Shown here: in pieces, positions 55,469 through 62,187 of the stretch
Layout of the letters: each line of letters begins with the position of its first letter
Position numbering within the stretch: the stretch's first letter is position 1
NCBI RefSeq assembly: GCF_030407455.1
Contig: NZ_JASDDJ010000014.1
Location: 1-62,187 of the forward strand
Length of the DNA: 62,187 nucleotides
Direction of reading: 5' to 3'
Origin: Psychrobacter sp. 5A.1
GTDB lineage: Bacteria > Pseudomonadota > Gammaproteobacteria > Pseudomonadales > Moraxellaceae
The notes under the pieces: model-generated
What the model saw: only the letters and a program-made list of their open reading frames with translations
The model's database searches: none
What the model was told of the DNA's origin: nothing
Translations under genes and position numbers: made by a program

Positions 55469-58066
55469 TTAGCTCATTCTAAGTTTATTAAAGCTCAGCT
55501 TATCATCAGCACCGACATCGACTTTGATGATATCTCCCGCTACAAAATCACCCGCTAATAGCTTCAATGACAATGGGTTTTCAATCTCTTGCTGAATGGC
55601 ACGTTTGAGTGGGCGCGCACCATACACAGGATCATAACCGACCGCGACCAACTTGTTCATCGCGTCAGCTGATAGCTCGATATCCATCTCACGATCATGC
55701 AAGCGTTGACGCAAACGATCCAATTGGATGGCGGCAATTCCTGCCATTTGCGACATACCAAGCGGATGAAAAACCACAATCTCATCGATACGGTTGACAA
55801 ACTCTGGACGGAAATGTTGGCCAACAGAATCCATCACCTCAGCTTTGATATCCTCGTAACTTTCGCCGACCATTTCTTGAATTTTATGCGAACCTAAGTT
55901 ACTGGTCATAATAATCACCGTATTCTTGAAATCAACGACACGACCTTGCGAGTCCGTCAAACGCCCATCGTCCAAAACTTGTAGCAAGATATTGAATACA
56001 TCAGGATGCGCTTTTTCGACTTCATCAAACAAAATCACGCTATAAGGCTTACGGCGAACAGCCTCAGTCAACGCACCGCCTTCTTCGTAGCCAACATAAC
56101 CTGGAGGCGCACCAACCAATCGACTGACACTGTGTTTTTCCATGTACTCACTCATGTCGATACGTACGATCGAATCTTCACTATCAAACAAGAAATTCGC
56201 TAATGATTTGGTCAGCTCAGTTTTACCGACCCCTGTAGGTCCAAGGAATAAGAACGAACCAGAAGGACGATTTGGATCAGACAAGCCCGCTCGGCTACGG
56301 CGTACTGCATTTGCTACCGCTTCGACCGCTTCGTTCTGACCGATGACACGCTCATGGAGATTTTCTTCCATTGCCAGCATTTTATCACGCTCGCCTTGCA
56401 TCATTTTACTGACTGGAATACCCGTCGCAGCCGCAACCACTTCCGCGATTTCGTTGTCGGTGACTTTGTTACGTAGTAGCTTAATCTCAATAGGCTCACC
56501 GTTCTGCTCTTTTTGCTCGGCTAAATCGAGATTAGCAATTTGCTTTTCGAGCTCAGGAATAATGCCATATTTTAATCGTGACATCTCAGCCACATCACCT
56601 TCTCGAGTCACTTTTTCTAGCTGGATACGTGCTTTATCCAAGTCCTCTTTATGTTTTTTACTGCCTTCAACCAATGCTTTTTCTGCCTGCCAAATCTCAT
56701 TTAAATCAGCAAGCTCTCTCTCTATTTCTTCTATTTGTGTATCGAGTAATTTAGTTTCAGCTTTAGCGCCAGCATCCTCTTCACCTTTGAGTGCTTCACG
56801 CTCCATTTTTAGCTGAATTAAGCGACTATCGAGCTTGCCTAACGCTTCAGGCTTACTGTCCATTTCCATTCGCAGACGACTGGCCGCTTCATCAATCAGA
56901 TCAATCGCTTTATCAGGCAGTTTGCGATCGGTAATATAGCGATGACTCATGCGCGCGGCGGCAATAATCGCGCTGTCTTGAATACTGACCGCATGATGCA
57001 GCTCGTAACGCTCTTTTAGACCACGTAGTATCGCAATGGTATCTTCAACGGTCGGCTCATCAACCAGTACTTTTTGGAAGCGACGCTCAAGGGCGGCATC
57101 TTTTTCAATATACTTGCGGTACTCATCAAGCGTTGTTGCCCCAACACAATGCAGCTCACCGCGAGCCAGTGCAGGCTTTAGCATGTTGCTGGCATCCATT
57201 GCGCCATCGGCTTTACCCGCACCGACTAAGGTATGCAGCTCATCGATAAACAGAATGACATTGCCTTCTTGCTTAGCCAAGTCGCTCAATACGCTTTTGA
57301 GGCGCTCCTCAAACTCACCGCGGAACTTTGCACCAGCAATAAGCGAGCCCAAATCCAATGACAGCACTTCTTTGTGACGCATACCCTCTGGTACTTCACC
57401 ATTGATGATTTTTTGTGCCAAGCCTTCAATAATAGCGGTTTTACCAACGCCCGGCTCACCAATAAGCACAGGGTTATTTTTGGTACGACGTGACAGCACC
57501 TGGATGGTACGGCGAATCTCTTCGTCACGACCAATCACTGGATCCAGCTTGCCAAGCTCTGCTTGCTCAGTCAGATTGATCGTATATTTATTGAGTGCAT
57601 CACGCTGATCTTCTGCATTTTGGTTATTCACCGTATCATCACCGCGCAGCTGCTCAATCACCGCTTTTAACTTGCTAGCCGTCACGCCTGCACTTTCAAA
57701 TATCTTTTTGGTTTCACCTTGTTCAGCGAGTGCTAACATCACCCATTCAGTGGCGATAAAATCATCACCTTCTTTTTGTGCTTGGCGATCTGCTAAATTT
57801 AAAATCTTGACTGAGTTTGGATTTAGGTTGACGTCACCTGTCGGCTCCGAAATCGTTGCTTGATTATCTAACGCTTTTGCCACGCCGTTTTTTAGAGCAG
57901 GAATAGAGGCGCCCGCTTGTTGGCAGATAGATAAGTTAGATTCATCTTGTAGCAACACGGCAAGCAAATGTACAGGATCGATACCCGTATGATCGCGACC
58001 TAATGCTAGGCTCTGTGCTTCTTGAATGGCGGACTGCAGTTTTTGAGTAAACTTCTCAAATCTCAT
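55469..58066 (-). CDS. clpB: ClpB disaggregase
   Basis: An 865-residue Hsp100 chaperone that works with DnaK to resolve protein aggregates. It has the N-terminal Clp_N repeat (1-150), NBD1 with GEPGVGKT near 203, the coiled middle domain (about 405-525, with [14 protein letters not shown] heptads), and NBD2 with GPTGVGKT near 605. The C-terminal arginine-rich Sensor 2 ([10 protein letters not shown]) is present. AAAGGA lies eight bases before the ATG. Length is normal for ClpB and longer than ClpA. Confidence 0.97.
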   Translation of the reverse strand: MRFEKFTQKLQSAIQEAQSLALGRDHTGIDPVHLLAVLLQDESNLSICQQAGASIPALKNGVAKALDNQATISEPTGDVNLNPNSVKILNLADRQAQKEGDDFIATEWVMLALAEQGETKKIFESAGVTASKLKAVIEQLRGDDTVNNQNAEDQRDALNKYTINLTEQAELGKLDPVIGRDEEIRRTIQVLSRRTKNNPVLIGEPGVGKTAIIEGLAQKIINGEVPEGMRHKEVLSLDLGSLIAGAKFRGEFEERLKSVLSDLAKQEGNVILFIDELHTLVGAGKADGAMDASNMLKPALARGELHCVGATTLDEYRKYIEKDAALERRFQKVLVDEPTVEDTIAILRGLKERYELHHAVSIQDSAIIAAARMSHRYITDRKLPDKAIDLIDEAASRLRMEMDSKPEALGKLDSRLIQLKMEREALKGEEDAGAKAETKLLDTQIEEIERELADLNEIWQAEKALVEGSKKHKEDLDKARIQLEKVTREGDVAEMSRLKYGIIPELEKQIANLDLAEQKEQNGEPIEIKLLRNKVTDNEIAEVVAAATGIPVSKMMQGERDKMLAMEENLHERVIGQNEAVEAVANAVRRSRAGLSDPNRPSGSFLFLGPTGVGKTELTKSLANFLFDSEDSIVRIDMSEYMEKHSVSRLVGAPPGYVGYEEGGALTEAVRRKPYSVILFDEVEKAHPDVFNILLQVLDDGRLTDSQGRVVDFKNTVIIMTSNLGSHKIQEMVGESYEDIKAEVMDSVGQHFRPEFVNRIDEIVVFHPLGMSQMAGIAAIQLDRLRQRLHDREMDIELSADAMNKLVAVGYDPVYGARPLKRAIQQEIENPLSLKLLAGDFVAGDIIKVDVGADDKLSFNKLRMS

Positions 58067-58148
58067 GTCTATATCCTTTTATAATTGGTATTTTCAGTCG
58101 CACCTCTAAGGATTATCTTAGTCTAGTAGCCACTGTTATCTGTCACTT

Positions 58149-58177
58149 ATATAAGGTATATATACACCTATTTCAAG
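58149..58177 (-). promoter_or_regulatory. Sigma32 (heat-shock) promoter of clpB
   Basis: On the minus strand, CTTGAAA (58171-58177) is followed after 14 bases by CCTTATAT (58149-58156). The -35 is a perfect match to the sigma32 consensus; the -10 keeps CC and AT-T of CCCCATNT. It lies about 85 bases before the clpB start. Confidence 0.75.
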
Positions 58178-58645
58178 ACGATTACCAAACAATAACCTTA
58201 CTATAAGCAATGATATTTAACTTCACCTACTAATTAATATCATTTAAATGTGTTTTTAATATAAATTTAAAAGGCATTTACAGAAAATGGCACTATGAAA
58301 TAACTAAGAATATAGTCACAGAACTCTAAAATGGGTACAAGGCAGCCGACTGCAGATTGTACAAGTAGTACATCTAAGGAGGGTAACGCCGTAGCGGTTT
58401 AGTAGTTAATCGACTATAGACACAGTATAACCATGCAAAAGCATGATTAGTATGCGATTAAATATGAATGATGGGTAGTCGTTTTAAGATCAGCTAGTCG
58501 ATTTAAAATAATATAGACACAAGGAGAGTGAGTGGCAGTGAGTAAAGGTATTCAAAGTAAAAATGATACAGATAGTAGATTATGTAATCCTGACAAGTTA
58601 CCTGACTTATAAATGATTGGCTATATCAGAACAAAATAGATAGCC
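58178..58645. other. Intergenic region between clpB and the L,D-transpeptidase gene
   Basis: About 470 bases with no supported gene. It holds repeat family II copy 2 (58311-58418); the rest is AT-rich and featureless. Confidence 0.5.
58311..58418. repeat. Repeat family II, copy 2
   Basis: A 108-base element about 85 percent identical to the one at 53903, with ends TATAGTCACAGAACTCTAAA and CGACTATA and the interior ACAAGGCAGCCGACTGCAGA ... ACATCTAAGGAGGGTAACGCC. Confidence 0.75.
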
Positions 58646-59227
58646 CTACTCTACTATCTCAATAGGGATGCCAAGCGTTACTGCCGCCATAATTTCATCC
58701 ATCTCATCATCGGTAACGGCGATACAGCCATCGGTCCAATCATATTTTTGATTGATAGCAGCTAGATGACCGAAGCCATTCATCTGTCCATGAATCATAA
58801 TATCTCCGCCCGGACTGACACCCAATTGCTTAGCACGGGCTTTATCGGCAGCATTGGGATAGCTGATATGGATAGAGCGATGGGCAATAGAGTTCTCGTT
58901 TTTATAATCTAATGTATAGATGCCAACTGGGGTACGCTCATCACCCTCTTGCTGTTTATGCCCGACTGGACTATCGCCCAAGGCAATGCGATAGGTACGA
59001 ATGACGTCATCACCACTCAATAACTGCAAACGGCGTTCGGATTTATCAACGAACACTTTATCAATCACCACATCAGCGATAGGTTGATTATTTTGGTTGT
59101 CAAAGGTACTGCTACTCGCAGACGCGCGTGTCATATAATTAAAAACGCTGCTGCTAATAACCGTAACCACTCCAAGCCCAACCAAGATAAGTAAGAAACG
59201 ATGAGAGCGATTACGCAAGAATGCCAT
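58646..59227 (-). CDS. L,D-transpeptidase (YkuD/ErfK family)
   Basis: A 193-residue membrane-anchored protein. A basic N-terminus and one hydrophobic segment (about 10-32) place the rest in the periplasm. The YkuD domain contains SIHISYPNAADKARAKQLG, IHGQMNGFG and the catalytic WTDGCIAVTDDEM with the nucleophile Cys. These enzymes form 3-3 crosslinks or attach proteins to peptidoglycan; the closest shape is the YafK-like subgroup. Confidence 0.87.
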   Translation of the reverse strand: MAFLRNRSHRFLLILVGLGVVTVISSSVFNYMTRASASSSTFDNQNNQPIADVVIDKVFVDKSERRLQLLSGDDVIRTYRIALGDSPVGHKQQEGDERTPVGIYTLDYKNENSIAHRSIHISYPNAADKARAKQLGVSPGGDIMIHGQMNGFGHLAAINQKYDWTDGCIAVTDDEMDEIMAAVTLGIPIEIVE

Positions 59228-59355
59228 GAGTTGACCCTTTATGATATTGACAACGTTAAATATAGTTAATCATAATCTATCAAAACATGGCGCTTGCTAT
59301 TGTGTAAATCATATGGAAAATGACTGTTATTCTGTCATTCATTCAAAACAGATGA

Positions 59356-60135
59356 CTACACCATACGAATCGCACCATCTAAGCGAATGACTTCGCCATT
59401 TAGGTAGGCATTATCAATGATATGGACAGCCAATTTAGCAAACTCATTTGGCGCACCCAAACGCTTAGGATAAGGGACACCTACCTCTAACTGCTCACGC
59501 GCTTTTTCAGGGATGGTGTCCATCATCGGTGTGGCAAATACACCCGGTGCGATGGTCATCACGCGAATACCATGACGAGCCAGCTCACGAGCAAGTGGCA
59601 AAGTCAAACCAACCACGCCCGCTTTAGATGATGAATAACTGGCTTGTCCTACTTGCCCATCAAAGGCGGCGATAGATGCGGTATTGATAATAACGCCTTG
59701 GTCTGAATTCTTTTCAACACTGCTATCATTAGCCACGCGCTTGGCGATACTGGCCGCGACCAAGCGTGCCACGTTAAATGAACCGACCAGATTGATATTA
59801 ACACCGCGACTGAATGACTCAAGGTCTGCTGGATTGTTTTCACGATCCAGCAATTTTTGTACGACAGCGATACCTGCACAGTTGATTGATCCTTGCAGGC
59901 CACCAAATTCTTTTTCGGCCATATCCACAGCCGCTTGCACCTCATCGCCACTGGTAACATCACAGCGCACAAAGCGTGCATTATCGCCCAACTCTGCAAC
60001 TAGAGATTGTCCAGCTGATTGGTTAAGGTCAGCGATGACGACATTGCCGCCTTGCTCTACGATAGCACGAGCCACTGACTCGCCTAGACCTGATGCACCA
60101 CCCGTCACCAAAAAGCTGTGTTTTTCAATTTGCAT
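59356..60135 (-). CDS. 3-hydroxyacyl-CoA dehydrogenase, SDR (HSD17B10-like) type
   Basis: A 259-residue SDR with TGGASGLGE (cofactor loop), CDVTSGDEV, NCAGIAVVQKL and the catalytic YSSSKAGVVGLTLPLAREL. The APGVFATPMMDTIPEKARE and YLNGEVIRLDGAIRM elements match the type II (17beta-HSD10-like) 3-hydroxyacyl-CoA dehydrogenases. It oxidises hydroxyacyl-CoA in fatty or branched acyl-CoA degradation. It lies 75 bases after the acyl-CoA synthetase gene on the same strand, consistent with a shared pathway. Confidence 0.88.
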   Translation of the reverse strand: MQIEKHSFLVTGGASGLGESVARAIVEQGGNVVIADLNQSAGQSLVAELGDNARFVRCDVTSGDEVQAAVDMAEKEFGGLQGSINCAGIAVVQKLLDRENNPADLESFSRGVNINLVGSFNVARLVAASIAKRVANDSSVEKNSDQGVIINTASIAAFDGQVGQASYSSSKAGVVGLTLPLARELARHGIRVMTIAPGVFATPMMDTIPEKAREQLEVGVPYPKRLGAPNEFAKLAVHIIDNAYLNGEVIRLDGAIRMV

Positions 60136-60210
60136 AATTATTCCTTTAGATTTTTAATTTTTATTAAATATTTTTCTATGTAGGGCGTGTTGAACGCTTT
60201 ACCAATTCGT

Positions 60211-61932
60211 TTATGCAGCAGACAAACTGCGCAGCAAAAAGCGTTGAATCTTGCCACTTGGCGTTTTCGGCAGTTCTGTCACAAACTCGACCTCGCGCGG
60301 ATACGCATGAGTGGATAGGCGTTTGCGTACGAGCTCTTGGATTTCTTTGGCAATTTGCTCACTCCCAGCGATGCCATCTTTTAGCACCACATAAGACTTG
60401 ATGGTATGTCCGCGTACTTCATCTGGCACGCCTACCGCCGCAGATTCTGCGACTGCCTCATGCTCTAAGACAGTATTCTCGACATCGGTTGGCCCTACGC
60501 GGTAACCTGCGGTAATAATAATGTCATCATCACGCCCTGAAAACCAGTAACTGCCATCACTATGACGCTCGACCACATCGCCTGTCAGATAATAATCATC
60601 AGCAAAGGCATCTTTTTCATTCCAGCTATAGCCACGGAAATAAAATGCAGGGGATTGGCTGACCACGACTGCTAGCTGCCCTTGCTCACCATCTGGCAGT
60701 ACATTCATATCATCATCTAGTACGACTAACGTATGACCTGGTAGCGCCATACCCATCGAGCCAACGGGACATTCATGCGCCAGTGCGTGATGTGCACAGC
60801 ACGTCATACCCGTTTCTGTTTGCCCATATTGGTCTTTGACTTGGCACGCCAGATAGGTCTCGACCCAGTTGACTACTTCAGTGTTCAATGTCTCCCCTGC
60901 CGAGTTGGCGCAGCGCAAAGACAGCTTGGCATTGGCATGAGTCTCTTCGTTAACATTGTCGTCTTTACTATCAAATACGCCGCTAGACTTCATCATTCGA
61001 AACGCAGTTGGTGAAGACGCCAAATTGGTAATCTTATGGCGCACCATAAAGTCACGCGTATGGGTCGCATCAAAGCCCGCTTCATTGAAATAAGTCGTGA
61101 TACCTAACAATAAAGGCCCTGTGATGGCATAGTACAAGCCATATGCCCAACCGGGATCGGCCATATTCCAATAGTGATCATCGTCGCGTAGATCGATGGC
61201 GTATCGCATGTATAAGTAAAAGGCAGGTAACGCGGCCAATGAAACGCTGACGCCTTTTGATTTACCAACCGTACCTGAGGTAAACATTTGTAAAAATGGC
61301 GCATCTGTATCGAGCGTTACTGGTTCTATCGTTTGCGACTGTGCTGCCATAGACTGAATATAATGATCGTCACCCCACGTCTGAGCATCTTCTATACTGC
61401 CGACCAATACCATTTTGGTTTGCTCAGCCAAGTCTTCAAACTTGCCGCGATTCTCTGAATTGGTAAAAACAACTTTGGTGTCGGCTTTATCCATCCGATA
61501 CTTGATCGAGTCATAGCCAAACGCGGTAAATAGCGGTTGATATACGGCTCCGATGCGCCATGTTGCCAATACGACGGTGAGAAGCTCTGGCGTACGCGGT
61601 AGCATCGTCGCTACTTTGTCTCCCGCTTTTACACCATACGACTGTAGTAAGTTAGCGATTTGAGCACTTGCTTTATCAAGCTCACCAAAACTCATGCGTG
61701 TTATATTGCCCATGGTATCTTCATGTACTAGCGCAGCATTGTCAGCGCGGCCATCACGTACATGTCGACCACAGCAAGCCATATAAGCATTCAGACGATC
61801 GTCCACATGCTCACCAAAGATTTCTGATAGCAGTGTATTCATGTCGAAGTTATCATAATAATCGGTATAGCTTTTTGGTGTGATGGTAGCGTCTATATCA
61901 GCGATTGTAGCGGTTTGAGAGGTGGTGTTCAT
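60211..61932 (-). CDS. AMP-forming acyl-CoA synthetase
   Basis: A 573-residue adenylate-forming enzyme. TSGTVGKSKGV (P-loop-like A3), GQTETG (A5), YWFSGRDDDIIITAGYRVGPTDVE (A7-A8) and KTPSGKIQR (A10 with the catalytic Lys) are all present. It activates a short- or medium-chain carboxylic acid to its CoA thioester. AAAGGA precedes the ATG. The next gene downstream, a hydroxyacyl-CoA dehydrogenase, fits a fatty acid degradation role. Confidence 0.93.
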   Translation of the reverse strand: MNTTSQTATIADIDATITPKSYTDYYDNFDMNTLLSEIFGEHVDDRLNAYMACCGRHVRDGRADNAALVHEDTMGNITRMSFGELDKASAQIANLLQSYGVKAGDKVATMLPRTPELLTVVLATWRIGAVYQPLFTAFGYDSIKYRMDKADTKVVFTNSENRGKFEDLAEQTKMVLVGSIEDAQTWGDDHYIQSMAAQSQTIEPVTLDTDAPFLQMFTSGTVGKSKGVSVSLAALPAFYLYMRYAIDLRDDDHYWNMADPGWAYGLYYAITGPLLLGITTYFNEAGFDATHTRDFMVRHKITNLASSPTAFRMMKSSGVFDSKDDNVNEETHANAKLSLRCANSAGETLNTEVVNWVETYLACQVKDQYGQTETGMTCCAHHALAHECPVGSMGMALPGHTLVVLDDDMNVLPDGEQGQLAVVVSQSPAFYFRGYSWNEKDAFADDYYLTGDVVERHSDGSYWFSGRDDDIIITAGYRVGPTDVENTVLEHEAVAESAAVGVPDEVRGHTIKSYVVLKDGIAGSEQIAKEIQELVRKRLSTHAYPREVEFVTELPKTPSGKIQRFLLRSLSAA

Positions 61933-61987
61933 AAGCTAATCCTTTAGCAATAGCAGGTAACTGGTAAAATGGTGGTTGTAATTGTAA

Positions 61988-62011
61988 AACGGTCACATCC
62001 TATAAACCGTT
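61988..62011. promoter_or_regulatory. Inverted repeat upstream of the acyl-CoA synthetase
   Basis: AACGGT and ACCGTT spaced 12 bases apart, about 60-80 bases before the ATG. The minus-strand promoter could be TTGAAA-17-TACTAA further upstream (about 62035-62065). A repressor operator is possible. Confidence 0.35.
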
Positions 62012-62187
62012 AAAAATACTCGTATTTATCATGCTCTATTAGTAACGCATTTTTATACTTATTTCAATACATAACGTATCATTTTTATTTTATGGAAATA
62101 AGATTAATCTACCCCACTCTCAACTTTAAAAGTGATTGAAAAAAGAAGAGCATCTCACTAATCTATTGTTTTCGACCAAGAATACAA

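Noticed and set aside
55609..57863. Plus-strand frames opposite clpB
   Set aside because: Antisense shadows of a well-conserved gene with no ribosome sites.
1..62187. CRISPR arrays, tRNA or rRNA genes
   Set aside because: No regularly spaced repeats, cloverleaf-type stems with CCA ends, or rRNA-like sequence were noticed on reading both strands.

Overview
The window looks like a chromosomal segment of a Moraxellaceae gammaproteobacterium, most probably Psychrobacter. This rests on gene content and style: an Acinetobacter/Psychrobacter-type Wza-Wzb-Wzc capsule export set, a fused RNase HI/DnaQ gene, a FimL-like twitching protein, tandem BCCT transporters, moderate GC, and small inverted-repeat elements scattered between genes. 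No rRNA, tRNA or CRISPR array was seen. The genus is an inference from protein sequence alone.

1-16.3 kb (all minus strand) is the export end and part of the sugar-nucleotide end of a surface polysaccharide (capsule) locus. In transcription order it reads wza, wzb, wzc, a WbpM/PglF-type NDP-sugar dehydratase, wecB, wecC, then a compact block legB-legC-legG-legI-legH-ptmE-legF for a legionaminic-acid-type nonulosonate made by the GDP-sugar route. It ends with an edge-truncated glycosyltransferase that carries a sialyltransferase-like D-D-G element. The predicted product is a polysaccharide containing UDP-ManNAcA-derived and CMP-Leg-derived residues; further transferases and the Wzx/Wzy genes must lie to the left.

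16.3-27 kb is an accessory stretch. It has a decayed transposon end, a very strong hairpin with a 49-codon ORF starting inside it, an acidic orphan protein, two divergent paralogous orphan proteins (18.1 and 21.5 kb) that share an upstream DNA block, a YqiA/YcfP-like esterase, another orphan protein, one MITE, and a two-gene McrBC-type restriction module (MrcB_N-AAA+ NTPase plus DUF2357/PD-(D/E)XK nuclease).

27-39.6 kb is metabolic: two MFS transporters (the second with a 30-codon ORF overlapping its start), ArfB, and a minus-strand acyl-CoA/alcohol-type catabolic cluster (DmdC-like acyl-CoA dehydrogenase, MDR reductase, two SDRs, CitE-like lyase). The cluster diverges from a GlxA/AraC regulator, with a tandem operator-like repeat between them. 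A Tat-exported LD-carboxypeptidase and a YkvA-like protein follow.

39.6-50 kb is mostly core: two MITEs flanking small membrane and lipoprotein orphans, the rnhA-dnaQ fusion, fimL-like, nudC, an RnfB-like ferredoxin, nth, a small tyrosine phosphatase, metK and a DUF3144 protein. 50-62 kb holds two tandem BCCT osmolyte transporters, a PQQ-type sugar dehydrogenase lipoprotein, clpB with a sigma32-like promoter, an L,D-transpeptidase, and a hydroxyacyl-CoA dehydrogenase plus acyl-CoA synthetase pair.

The most interesting unexplained material is (i) the orphan paralog pair with its shared upstream block, next to the McrBC-type module, and (ii) two families of short inverted-repeat elements, one of which supplies the stop codon of a membrane-protein gene and whose terminal motif recurs beside several other stop codons.
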